Origin: Batkoa obscura
Lineage: Eukaryota > Entomophthoromycota > Entomophthoromycetes > Entomophthorales > Batkoaceae
Direction: 5' to 3'
Assembly: GCA_030770535.1 (NCBI GenBank)
Contig: JASVEC010000034.1
Location: 1 to 64,000 of the forward strand
DNA length: 64,000 bases
In this document: piece by piece, positions 9,019 through 20,745 of the stretch
Layout: every line of letters begins with the position of its first letter
Numbering within the stretch: position 1 is the stretch's first letter
Position numbers and translations under genes: made by a program
Notes under the pieces: generated by a model
What the model saw: the letters and a program-made list of their open reading frames with translations, nothing else
Database searches by the model: none
Told to the model about the DNA's origin: nothing

Positions 9019-10506
9019 ATGTCATTTTATCTTTTATTATTATTACTTCCATTACGATTATCATTATTATTAAGTTCGGGTAGCTGTATTGCAAATGGAA
9101 ATCAAATATATTATCTAGGTGGAAAAAGATTTAATATTGAAGATCAAAAATTTTATATTAATAATGATATTTATACATTAGATTTTAATCAATCATTTAA
9201 AATCAAAGAGAATATTGCTCCATGGAAACAATATAATCAATCAACAATCAAATTACAACTAAATACAATGTTTAATGCGGTTAATGAAGATAACAATATA
9301 TTAATTATTGGAGGTAAAGAAAAGAATGTTGATGACTTTATAATAGATTACAACATTAACAATGGGAATACAAATAAGTTAAATTTAAAGAATAATCCCT
9401 ATTTCTACAACATTATTGAACAGCAAGGAAATAAAAAAATAACATATTTATTATTTAATTTGATAAAATTAGATACAAGTGATAACAATAATCATGATTA
9501 TTTATTATATGGAGGAGTATTTATTAATCAATATGATAAATTAAAATATATGACTAAATTATTTCTTTATAATAAACAGTTAGACGAATGGAAAGATAAT
9601 AATATTCAATATCCTCCGATAATTAGTCATTATTCAATAATTTATAATAATCAATTAATAACTATTGGTGGTGTTGATAAAGATAATAATTTTAATTCAT
9701 TAAATCAAATATCACTATTTAATTTTACAAATAATCAATTTAATACGATTAATACTAAAGGTATTCAATTACCTAATAATTTATATTCAAGAAGTTTAAA
9801 AATCAATAATACAATTTATACTTTAATTAATTTAAATAAAACACATTCAACATTATATTATTTAGATTTAATTAATTTTGAATGGAAAGATAGTAATATT
9901 ACTTATAATTTTAATATTGTTGCTGATTCTTGTTTAATTAATATTAATAATTATTTGATTCAATCATTTGGTTCTAATAATGAAGAACAATTAAAATCCA
10001 CTCAATTAATTGATTTAGTTACGTTTCAACAAACTAATAGTTATAACTCATTAAATGATATTACTAAAGAAAAAGAAGAAAAAGAAGAAGATTCATCATT
10101 TTTTAATACTTTAGATATTAACAATTTAAATACTTCGACTAATGAAAAATCAACTAATTTTGCTATGGTAACTGGAATCACTTTAAGTTCAATTATCTTA
10201 TTATTATTATTATTAGGTTATTTAATTAAAAGAAGATTGAATTATAATATATCATCCACTACTAAAACTAAGAAATCAACTAAAATAAAGCCAGATACTA
10301 TATCTATTCCATCTTCTGAAAAAGATAAGGATGTATTTTATATTCCCCTTTCTCCACCTGCTGATAATAATGTTCCAACTAGTAATATTTATACTTCATT
10401 TCCTACAGCTATTCATTCTACTTCAGTTCAATCTCCTAATACTTCATTACAATTTGATAATAAGGATATTTATATTTCTACTGCTAATTCAGTAGATTAT
10501 AATTAA
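9019..10506 (+). CDS. kelch-repeat single-pass membrane protein 2
   Basis: A 495-residue paralogue of the protein encoded at 1137-2543. Residues 1-24 form a Leu-rich signal peptide. Kelch blades run from about 27 to 325, with motifs such as YYLGGK, LIIGGK, LLYGGV, ITIGGV and IQSFGSN. A Lys/Glu-rich acidic patch and Ser/Thr/Asn linker follow, then one membrane helix (381-403) with a basic KRR stop-transfer signal. The 92-residue cytoplasmic tail is rich in Ser, Thr and Pro and could be phosphorylated. A cell-surface binding or adhesion role is the family expectation; the ligand is unknown and no catalytic residues are evident. MITE 7 begins 22 bp after the stop codon, so it probably lies in the 3' UTR. 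Confidence 0.85.
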   Translation: MSFYLLLLLLPLRLSLLLSSGSCIANGNQIYYLGGKRFNIEDQKFYINNDIYTLDFNQSFKIKENIAPWKQYNQSTIKLQLNTMFNAVNEDNNILIIGGKEKNVDDFIIDYNINNGNTNKLNLKNNPYFYNIIEQQGNKKITYLLFNLIKLDTSDNNNHDYLLYGGVFINQYDKLKYMTKLFLYNKQLDEWKDNNIQYPPIISHYSIIYNNQLITIGGVDKDNNFNSLNQISLFNFTNNQFNTINTKGIQLPNNLYSRSLKINNTIYTLINLNKTHSTLYYLDLINFEWKDSNITYNFNIVADSCLININNYLIQSFGSNNEEQLKSTQLIDLVTFQQTNSYNSLNDITKEKEEKEEDSSFFNTLDINNLNTSTNEKSTNFAMVTGITLSSIILLLLLLGYLIKRRLNYNISSTTKTKKSTKIKPDTISIPSSEKDKDVFYIPLSPPADNNVPTSNIYTSFPTAIHSTSVQSPNTSLQFDNKDIYISTANSVDYN

Positions 10507-10528
10507 GCAGTTATAAATTGATGATGGA

Positions 10529-10628
10529 TATGGGGATGTATTTTTATGTTTAACAATTTTATTAACAATTTTTCTGCTAAATAGTACTTAAAAGATGAAA
10601 AAAATGAAGTAAAAAAAACACCCCCATA
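10529..10628 (+). mobile_element. MITE 7, in the 3' flank of kelch gene 2
   Basis: About 100 bp, forward, left end TATGGGGATGT and right end ACACCCCCATA. It lies directly behind the kelch stop codon and may supply the 3' end of that transcript. Confidence 0.85.
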
Positions 10629-10957
10629 TACTATTTTTTTTCTTATATTTTTAATTGAATTAATATGAAAGATGAAACCTATAAGAATAGTTTAGTTTGT
10701 TTTGATAATAAATTAATATTTTTTTATTGTTTTTATTTGAAATTTATAAATCCTTTTTTAATACTTTTATTTTATTTAAATTATTCAACTTAATTTAATA
10801 TTAAAATAGACTTTTATTAAGCAATTTATGAATGCTATATTAAATTTCAAAGTCAAATCCTTATAATATTCAAATTGATATATACATTAATAACTTTTTG
10901 ATTAAAATTAGTTTTAAAAGATAATATTCATATCAATATTAGTGAGAGTTGATTGAA

Positions 10958-11012
10958 TAGTATTAGTATTAGTATTAGTATTAGTATTAGTATTAGTATT
11001 AGTATTAGTATT
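10958..11012. repeat. hexanucleotide microsatellite (TTAGTA)n
   Basis: About nine perfect copies of TTAGTA. It resembles a degenerate telomere-type hexamer in composition only and lies internally between genes. Confidence 0.9.
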
Positions 11013-11091
11013 ATTTTTAGCATAAGTAAAAATTGAGGTACTAATTAAAGAATTCAAATAAAATCTAGCACTTTTGGGATTATCTTTAATA

Positions 11092-11196
11092 TCTGCGAAT
11101 GTACTTTTTGTTTAACAATTTTACTACTAACTTTTTCCACTCAAATAGTGCTTAAAAACTGGAAAAAATGATGAAACTGAAAAGCATCCATTTACT
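11092..11196 (+). mobile_element. MITE 8, degenerate ends
   Basis: The core CACTCAAATAGTGCTT and the flanking arms are clear, but both terminal repeats are eroded (GCGAATGT and GCATCCATTTA). It is probably an old copy. Confidence 0.7.
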
Positions 11197-12937
11197 AGCT
11201 AAGAATTTCTATTAATATCCGTCTAAGGGGAATAAGATAGTATATGTTTTAGTTCTAAAATTCATTAATCAAAGCTTTATTTTTATATATTTAAAAATAC
11301 GATAACTATGATGTTTTTAATATAAATGATAATATTTTTAATAAATAATTTAAAAAAAGATTCTATATTATTATATCTCAAGGAATAGAAAATGTGAATA
11401 ACATTCAGTTATTTTATTTGTTTAATTATATTGTAGAGTTTAGATTTATTTGTAATATTATCTAAATATAATGAAAATTTTAAAACATATAATTCATTTT
11501 TATTAAAATTAATAAAATTCCACAATTATAACTATATATTACTTATTGATAGTCATGATTTTTAACCTTAATCTTAATAAATAGATATAATCTATTAATA
11601 GAATAATAAGGTTAATAATATTTTTTTAGCTTATTTCAATGATTTTTAGAAATCTGTCTATTTAAATTTAAAACAATTGTTACATAGTATCAACACATTC
11701 TACATATAGTATATTAACTCAATAATTTAAACTTGTTCGTTATTTATTTGAAATAATTTAAACTATTAATTGTATTCCCCGGCTAATAAGATTTGCATTA
11801 TTACAAATGCATTTCAATAAAAATAACTGTGTATATATTAAAATTATTATTTTCTAAAATTGTAAACTTTTATTTTCCAGTTGAAATCCAGATTCAATTA
11901 TAATAATATATAGAATATATCTTTAATATTATAACACTTGTATCAATTATATCAACTACTAATTATAATTCAACTTTAATTTAACATTAAATTAATTTCT
12001 ATTTGTCAAGATAAATTATATAAAAGGATCATTTAAACTTGAGGTAATGTAAGAATGTTAATAGTGTCTAAAAGAACTAGAATTCCAATTACGCAGTATA
12101 TTTTATTGTTGTAATTCAAATTTAAGGAGTCTAACAAATATATTCAAAAGGATAACCCTTATTACACCTCAAATTAAAAAATAAAAGTAAAAATACAATC
12201 AATTGTATTATAAGAATTACAACTTGAAATATATTTAAAAAAAGAATTCATTTCATGTTTTATTAAGTATATTAAAATTGAATTAAACTATTAAAAACCA
12301 GTACTAAAAGCAGTTAATTATTTTGATTTTTTTAATTCATTTTTTTATCAACAAGCTTAAACTTTTACAAGCTGATTTAACCAAATTTATTAACATTTAA
12401 TATAATGTACAAATAATATAACTTAGTTCAATAATGAGTCGATATTTTATTTGATAAAATATTAATTATTAAAACAATGAAGTCATAAAGATCATATTAA
12501 ATTTCCATAGAGGGGATGAGTACCAATAATAATTAAGTAAGTGAAGATAATAAAAGTTTAATTGGTTTTTGACCTAGTGGCAAAGTTTACTGATTCAAGT
12601 CAAGTGATCAACTAACCCCTTCCTTTTCCTTATAAAAAGTAATTGCTAAGAAATCAACTTTTAATATCCAATTAATATATATATTCAAAGTTAATTGTAT
12701 TTTGATTGGTATAGGTTGTTCAAGGTATTTTTAAAAGGGTGGGGAAAGCATTGAGTAAAAGCTTAGCTAAAAGTTGAATTAATAGCATTTTGCTTAGTCC
12801 AAAAAGTATATAAACACGATTAATCAAAGCAAGGTTTGGAATTTAATTTGGTACCATTATAAATAATAATATTTAGATTCAATATATATATAAACTAAAT
12901 AAGTTTTAATTAATTTTAATAATAATTCAATAACAAC
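11197..12937. other. intergenic, upstream of zinc-cluster gene 1
   Basis: AT-rich spacer without a recognisable gene. About 100 bases before the gene are short TATATA runs of the kind found near fungal transcription starts. Confidence 0.5.
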
Positions 12938-13948
12938 ATGCCTCAGCATTTTGATCGTTCTTGTGATAATTGTCGCAGACTAAAGATTAGATGTGATAGG
13001 ATTAAACCTCATTGTAAAAACTGTGGTAAACGAAAGGTGAGCTGTACTCGAAATAAACCATTACAAAAACGAGGACCTAAACCAAAATCAAGTAAAAGGA
13101 CTAAACATACTACTAAAGTTAAAGTAGAAGCTTCTCCTTCACCAGTTATGGGTTCTGTATATAATCCATCCCCATCTCCTTCTACTTATGAATCTTCTGA
13201 TTTTGCTACTTCACCAACTCGAATTGGGGACGCAATTGAAGATTTTAAATCAGAAATGGATTACAATAATGATGATGAAGAATCAGAAACTAGTTCCATG
13301 CTTTCTTATGCTACTAATGAATTGATTGAAGAGTTAAAAAATGAATTAAAAGAAGATACAATACGTCCAATATCAATTCTTGAATCTACTAATGAAATTG
13401 TTAATCCATTAATCTCAAATGAATCTAATAATAACATTATTTTACCATCAACTAAAGAAGACCATATACTTAGTTATAAACAAAGACATAAAATGCTCTT
13501 ATTTGAAGAAATGTTAAAAAGAGATTATAATAAAATGATGGAAGAAACCTTGAGAAGAGATAAAGAAATGTTTAAATCAAAATTATCAAAGTTTATACCA
13601 AGTTTAATCAATCAAGAACAATATGATTATATCGTATATTACTTTGATAATATACATGATCATATCCCACTTATTTCTGCAGATAGGTTTATTACTTTAA
13701 TTAACATATTCATTCAAAATAATGCAACTCATATTATCAAGAACCTTATTGATATTTTATGTCAAGTATCTTACCTTTATATTAACAAACCCATCAAGTT
13801 CCGTAACATTATTAATACTTTTTTATTATTATGTAATTTAGATTCGATTATAACCTCCTCTAAAACCCCAGCTAACATGCCACATTTACTTATTAATACT
13901 TATTCTATGCTCATCAATTATTATCAAAGCGTGACTAACTTTACTTAA
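12938..13948 (+). CDS. Zn2Cys6 zinc-cluster transcription factor 1
   Basis: A 336-residue nuclear regulator. The binuclear cluster is complete: Cys9, 12, 19, 26, 29 and 36 with C-x2-C-x6-C-x6-C-x2-C-x6-C spacing and basic residues between, followed by a linker RGPKPK seen in all three zinc-cluster proteins here. Residues 45-130 are Ser/Pro-rich and acidic. Residues about 165-195 are charged and may form a coiled coil for dimerisation. The C-terminal 120 residues begin with a segment (about 228-245, IVYYFDNIHDHIPLI) resembling the start of the fungal-specific middle homology region, but the rest of that domain is short, as if truncated or of a minimal type. Target genes are unknown. Confidence 0.9.
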   Translation: MPQHFDRSCDNCRRLKIRCDRIKPHCKNCGKRKVSCTRNKPLQKRGPKPKSSKRTKHTTKVKVEASPSPVMGSVYNPSPSPSTYESSDFATSPTRIGDAIEDFKSEMDYNNDDEESETSSMLSYATNELIEELKNELKEDTIRPISILESTNEIVNPLISNESNNNIILPSTKEDHILSYKQRHKMLLFEEMLKRDYNKMMEETLRRDKEMFKSKLSKFIPSLINQEQYDYIVYYFDNIHDHIPLISADRFITLINIFIQNNATHIIKNLIDILCQVSYLYINKPIKFRNIINTFLLLCNLDSIITSSKTPANMPHLLINTYSMLINYYQSVTNFT

Positions 13949-15390
13949 CTTATCCACTAATCTTTTTTATTCTGTATATTGCTCGTTTATTCGGATCTTA
14001 TATTTTTTTTATTGTAAATAAATTGTATCTTTTGATTATTAATTTAATTGTAAGAGAGGGAACTGCGCTTTTTAAAAAAACACAGTCACCCTGACACTAA
14101 TTTTGAATCTTTTTGAAGAATTAGGCAAGCCAATTTCATTTTCGGTTTTACTTTATCTACCACCATTATGAAATAATTAACTTGAATTTGTAATTTTGAA
14201 TTCAACATTGAATAAACTTTTACAAATCAAATAAATTAAATTAGATAGTTATCATAATTCAATAAAATTAGCTAATTTTTTAAATATCAATATTGAATAT
14301 ATATTAAATACAATAAAACTTTGTGATGATTGTTAATGTAATAATTTAAAATAGTATATTAACTTTTTCTTTTTCTTTTTCTTTTTTTCAAAGAATCTTG
14401 AATAATAATACATTCTAATTAGTTTATTAAACAATAACAATGTTTATAAAATTCTAAACAAAGACTAAAGTTGAAATTTATATATTTAAATCTAATAAGC
14501 CCATTAATAACTACTATAAAATAAGCCTCTTTCAGTTGAAATTTCTAGTTTGAAATACCAGTATTTTTATATAACCAGGTTTTAAATAATGAGGACCTTC
14601 AACTTTTTTAATTGTTATAATTCATAATTATAAAAATAGTAGAAGCCAATTAAATGTCAATTTATATTATTAAAACTCAACTGATAATAGAAATTATTTA
14701 AAAAGCTTATAATAATTAAGGAGTCGAATATGTGTATTATTTCACGCTTGATTAAATATAGATGTTGCAATTTTTGCGAGTTTTTGAGTAATAATTAATT
14801 GCTCATTAAAGAAATAAATAGATATCAAAATTCAGTCAAGTTACAAAAAAGTTGTAATAATTGTAACTAATTAATTTTATACTCTTTTTATCTCAATTTT
14901 GAACAATCTAGTGATAGTTTTTACAATTTAATATTTTATCAACTAATTTTTTTTAGAATTCTAACAATATTTAATTATTAAAAGATAACATAACACTTTA
15001 TAGAATTCAGATCATGCTATGTGTTTCTTAAGTTTAAAACCCAGTATTCAAATTATTTTTGTTTTTACCTTAATATACCAGCTTGAATACCAACTATGAT
15101 ATTTTTAATAATTAAGTGATGAGTTGTTTTTTTAGTTTTCAATTATTTAGTAACTTTCAAAAATATATTTAAGTTTGATTGATTATTTAATACATTAATA
15201 TTATTACCACAAACAATAATATTAAACAAATTTAATAATTTTTAATAATTTTAAAATTTAACTAAAAATGCTTTATTATGAGAATTGATGACTATTAGAA
15301 TTTGATATTGTTTTATTTGATTAATTGTATAATATTGGATAATAACTTACAATGAAGAAACTTTTCAATTTATAATTGATTTCTTTTTAA

Positions 15391-15499
15391 TAAATGGGGA
15401 TGTATTTTTTTGTCTAAGAACTTTACTAACAATCTTTCTGCTCAAATAGCGCTTAAAAAATGGAAAAAGTAATGAAACCAAAAAAAACATCCCCAAATA
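15391..15499 (+). mobile_element. MITE 9
   Basis: About 109 bp, forward, left end AATGGGGATGT and right end ACATCCCCAAATA, core CTCAAATAGCGCTT. Confidence 0.85.
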
Positions 15500-15930
15500 C
15501 TGTGGTGTTTTAAATAAATTCTAACAATAATTAACAATTCAATGGGATTTTTTAACTTTTACTTATTATTTATCTTCTTAATTCCCAAATAATTTTCTTA
15601 TATACTGTAAAAGTATTTTATTTGATGTAATAGAATATACCCGTTTAATATTATTTAATAAACCATCCATATTAAAGATATAATATTTAATGGAATTATT
15701 AGATTATGACACTTTTTGAATTTGAAAATAAAAACAAGATTATCATTTTTTAAAATTTATCCTAATCAATTTTACATGAAATATATGGTTTAAGCATATA
15801 CTATTAAAAGAAGAATAGTTTATAGTTATAGCTTGTTGATTTGAATATAATAAAAACTATGGTTTAATTGTAATACAATTAAAACAAGGATCAAATTTTT
15901 CCATTTGAATAAACCTTAAAATATATTATT

Positions 15931-16025
15931 TGTATGTTTTTTGGTTTCATCACTTTTTCTATTTTTAAGCGTTATTTGAGCGGAAAGATTGTTAGTAAAG
16001 TTTTAAAAAAAATACATCTCCATTT
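15931..16025 (-). mobile_element. MITE 10, left end eroded
   Basis: Reverse orientation. The body matches the family from GGTTTCATCACTTTTTC to AATACATCTCCAT, but the left terminal repeat has decayed to TGTATGT. Confidence 0.75.
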
Positions 16026-17399
16026 ATTTATGTTAAATAACATATATATATAATTCACTACTAAATTTAATATCAAATTTTATAAATAAAAACAGATAGA
16101 TTATTAAATTTCAAAGACAAAAACAACTGAGTCATTAAGTTAATTATAGTTGTTTGCCGAAAATATTAGTAAAATAAGGTTCAAAAAATAAAAAAAATAA
16201 GGTGCAATGTAATAAACTGGATGTTCAACTGATATTCAAAAATAAATGACCTTATCTATTAGTAACATATTAAAATAAAGTAGATAATGATTAACTCAAA
16301 TTGTTATGTGTAATTACATATGTTTTTTTTAGGAAATTTTATAGCATGACTTACCTATTTTAATAATTCTTAAATAAATAATAGAAATACATTATTTATG
16401 GTAAGTTGCTTTATAAAATAAATACCATGGTTTAGGCTAATAGAATTAGGAATTACCGAATAGTTGATAATTTTTATTATAATTATATCAATTTCTTCAT
16501 TCTATAGTATTTTATAACTTTGAAATCGATAGTTTCATAATAGAATTTCGTTGTAATATTTTTTTTAATTATAGATCGAGCTCTATTTAATAGCATATAA
16601 ATATATACCCGTAACTAAAATAAAAAGCAATCTACCATAATTAATTTTTTTAATAATAGCTATGGCGCCACTTTATAATCCCATTTAAGTCAAGTTAATA
16701 CACGTATATGATAAGTTGAGTGATATATAATAAAAATTAATATGTTTAAAAGCTGTGTTTAATATTTTTTTGGAAAAGTGTGTTCTTTATTGAAGAATAA
16801 CATGCATTAATCTATAATATAGCTAAAATTACAAAAATAGTATTTTCCACTAATAACTTATTAGTTCTAATTGAATTCATAAATAAAAGTGTTAAATTAT
16901 TAAAGTGTGTTTTTAATTTTTATAAATAAAGTATATTATTTGTATAGAATTACAAATTATTAATTTGAAAAAAATCGCATTAATTAAATTTGGATTTTAT
17001 AATAAAATAAGAGTAAACCTTAATAATGTTGGTTCGCTTTTGCTAAATAGAATTAAATAAGGGGTGCTTGTTTTATTATAGAAGTTATATGTCGAAGGCC
17101 TTCTTTAATAGGAATTAATAAGAAATGCAACGTAAATAGATAGTTATAAAAGTAAGTGGATCATTTAGATAGCATTGTTATTATTAACTTCTTTTTTAAA
17201 ATTAAAAGAAATTTCATCATTTGAAATGTTTTGATATGACGTTTTACTTTTTAAACCGTATTTTAAATTTTTAATCGGCTGTTAACTTATTGTAATAATA
17301 TATATAATATACGTATTCTTTTATTAACGATTTATTACTTTATTAATATCTTAAACTAAAAGTTGAAAATTAAAGAAGACCATAAACTTTTTGTTTTAT

Positions 17400-18440
17400 G
17401 GTACCTTCCTAAATGAAAGTGCTTTCCTCCCCTTTGAATTTAAACAACGAGGCTCTAACAAAGCTTACATCCTCATTTGGAGCCTCATCACTTCAATTAG
17501 TCTTTTATCTACTGAAGCAGTCAAATTTCATCTTAAAAACCTTTACCTTTTTGATTTCTACCCTAAGTAATCTTAGAACTATTATTATACTTAATAAAAA
17601 AAATTATTTATATGTAAAAAAATTGTATTTTTGTATTTCTTATAATTTTAAGACCAAAATCTTTAAAATTTAAAATGTGCCCTTTCTTTTAAACTTATAT
17701 AATAAAATTTCTTACTTTTATGTTCCTTCGGAAAAAACATGGGTTTTTTTTAAATAAGCTTCAACTTTTAACTTTATACATAAGGAAACTTCTGCATTGC
17801 CTTTTTACTATACCCACCTCTCCCATCTTTCAATCCCTTGCTTTAAACTACCTCTTTCATGAAGCTGAATTACTTTCTTTTATTTAACCAGGGCTGGAAG
17901 GGGCTTATAAACTGATAATAAACATATAGATATCAAGTATTGCTTTCAACTAAGTAGTCTGTGCCAAATAAATAAGGGCTATCTAGGTAGAATTTCCATA
18001 TCTTCGTTATCATTAAATCTATGGAAACAAACTTGGTTTGCTTTTCCCTATAGGGCATTCTTTATTTTATTGCCAACCTTTAAAATCCACTTAGCCTTTC
18101 TAGCTTTCTTACTCATATATCAAAGCATAAATGTCGCATAATTGTACAGCCCATGTTTTTATCAGTCACCGCTTGTCACACTAGGAAATTCTCTAACCCT
18201 TTAACTACCATCTCCTTCATACTTTTTTCCACCTATAAACAATTAATTTATGATAAATTATCTTTTTTATGTCAAAGAATATCATATTATATTAAACACC
18301 CCACCAACTTTAATCTCATGCTAAACATTTTATTTTCAGGTATTGTCATATTCATCCTTTGGGAACCAGAGGGTTCTATTACTTTTCTCTTTACTTCTGT
18401 CTTGTAGACCCTTTTTTATTGAAATAAAACGCCACTGGAT
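17400..18440. other. GC-richer block with possible decayed coding sequence
   Basis: This kilobase is visibly richer in C and G than its surroundings, with many CC/CT runs on the + strand. On the + strand, 17413-17673 and 18153-18407 are open frames of 86 and 84 codons, and about 17912-18138 is open without a start codon. The minus strand also shows coding-like but interrupted frames. I recognise no family, and antisense of a charged frame often looks like a membrane protein. It may be an old decayed gene or element, or a compositional island. Confidence 0.3.
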
Positions 18441-19212
18441 TTCCTGAATTCAAACAAATATAGTCAACTTACTAAAATTACATTTATGTATAAGTTGAGT
18501 TATATTATTAATAACTATTTTAACTTAAATAGCTGATATATGTGATAATTTAATTTAAAAGGTGTCCATAGAATTTCAAATTAAAAGTACTGAATATTTA
18601 TAATATATATCTTGTTTTATTAAAAAATGAGCCTAATGTTGTTCTAATATTTATTTTAAAAAATAATTATGAAAGTCGATATTACTGTCTTTTCTCCCTA
18701 CTACCTTGAGGCTATTTTAGACAATTTTGACTCTACTATCGCTACTTACTTTACTACATCTGTTCTTTAGACTACCTATTGTTCATATTAGAATATTATG
18801 TAAAAAAAATGATACTAATCAACGAACACCTTATCTGCATATTAAATGGTAGATTGCCTGAAAAAAACAATATCTACCAAATAATTAAAAAGTCAATTAC
18901 TGATGCCTCTAGTATCAAAATCTTAAAAACTGGTCATCAAAAATTTTCCGTATACTCCATTTTAACAAATCATTTGCCCATTATGAATTCAAAATATTAA
19001 AATAGTTTTAATATATTATTTATTTTTGAATATTAAGGACTCTATCACCTATTAATATCTATTTAAAAATTTAAAAAAATTATTTATAGATTGTATTCAA
19101 AAAGTAGATAAATATGATAAATATAAAAATATCATTAGTAAGGAGGACTCTTTGATCTAATACAGAACATGTTTTTTAAAGTTAAAATTAGATTAGGTTA
19201 AATTTTATTATT
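18441..19212. other. intergenic, no supported gene
   Basis: Two short + strand frames lie at 18669-18770 and 18779-19000 (33 and 73 codons). Neither matches a family I know and both are within chance length. Similarity to the distal flank of inverted-repeat arm B may begin within the last 60 bases. Confidence 0.4.
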
Positions 19213-20745
19213 GAGCTGTCTTCAATTTTATAAAAGTAATTCATAAAAAAAGTGTTAAAAACTCCATCTTAGTAACAACATATATATATTCCTAAACAAA
19301 GGCTAATTAAAATATAAGAAAGAAATATTATCTTTATAATATGATGGTATTGTTTATGCTTGAGAATACAGTGTAATAAGAACATTTTAGAACTTGATTT
19401 CCATCTTATTATTTATCAATAGTACAATTCTATACATATGGCCAATTAATATTCATCCTTTATTACAAAGCATTACTTTAATGAAGTAATTCAATTAACT
19501 TTTAATTAATTAAAATTATGATCATATAAGATATTTAATAAAGTATAAGCTATACATTTCTAATAAGAAAGCATCTAGAATAATTTATAGTAATACGATA
19601 TTTAGGATAATTCGATACTTACTTAAAATGAAATCATAAGGAGGTGATGATATTGTTTTATTTACTTTTGGATACATTTTAATTGCCCTTTGTATCTATT
19701 TAAAGTTAAACATGACTTTTGAATATGGTGAGGTTTATTAGAACCAAAATATAAGATAATAGGAACTTGAAAAATCAATAAATTATATTTTTATAAATAA
19801 CAAAATTAGTAAATAAAACTATCCTTAATATAATTAAGACTATATCTAGATTTCTTTTATTATATCATTTCAAATACTTGATTAGGGGGCATACTATAGT
19901 ATGTAAATTTCTATTTTAACTTAAATCCATTTTTATGTAATATCCATAATTGGATAGATAAGCTAATAAACAATATATGTTTATACTTTTTTGAAAAAAA
20001 TGTGTAGAATTTTGATAGTAAAAAACAGTAAGCAAAAACTAAATAAAATACTTTAATTTTTAGTATTTTGTTTAGTTTTTTGCTTTTTTTGCTTGCAATT
20101 GCTAAGCGTTGATTTTGCATATTATTCAACAAGGTCTAGCTAGCACCTTGATGTTTAGCTATTTAATTTAATTAACTGATTGAATATGACGAATTGCTTT
20201 GTAATAAAATAAAAATTAACATATGGAGTATTTTTTTTGTTTTATTGATTTTTCTATTTTTTAAGCATTATTTGAGTGGAAGACTGCTAGTAAAATAGAC
20301 AAAAAAATACATCCACATATAAATTTTATAACCATTTTAAGCACATGGTGCGGAAACAGTAAAGCAATTAGGATAGATGATATATTTGAATATTTAAATA
20401 AAATAAAAATAGGTATGTCTTTATAAATATAGATTAGATAAAACAACACAAAAATTTTATGTAGGATGTCGCGATTGATTTTGTGTAAATGACTAGAATA
20501 ATTAGTGATATAAAGGTATGTTATGTTATGTTGTTTTTTTATTTATCCCTGTTAAATTTATCCGAATTTATTGTCAAAAATAAGAATTAAATAGGCTTTC
20601 AAATATTTTAATTTGTTTTACTAGAATATGTTTATACAAAATAAAATTACAATTTTCTTCTTTGAGAGGCTCGCGCTCCAAGTGCTTTATTTGTCAAGAT
20701 AAAAATGATACACAAAAGTATAGATTTATTAATTGGAATTTTTGT
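19213..20745 (+). repeat. long inverted repeat, arm A
   Basis: About 1.5 kb that match 36520-37860 in reverse complement, at roughly 90-95% identity by eye over the middle 900 bp and lower towards the inner end. Shared landmarks include GGCATACTATAGTATGTAAA and TTCAAGTGCTTTGTTTGTCA (the latter slightly changed here). It has no credible gene. Arm A carries MITE 11 where arm B is empty, and arm B carries MITE 16 where arm A lacks it. It could be a segmental inverted duplication or a large non-autonomous element. Confidence 0.85.
20222..20319 (-). mobile_element. MITE 11, with empty site in repeat arm B
   Basis: About 98 bp in reverse orientation, ends TATGGAGT and CCACATA. Arm B at about 36997-37030 shows the uninterrupted site. 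Aligning AAAAATTAAC-element-TATAAATTTTATA with the empty AAAAATTAACTTATAAAC gives a TA target duplication. Confidence 0.9.

Larger units (their letters stand above)
13949..17399. other. gene-poor AT-rich spacer
   Basis: It holds MITE 9 and MITE 10. No RNA gene or supported coding region is seen in the remaining sequence. Confidence 0.5.
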
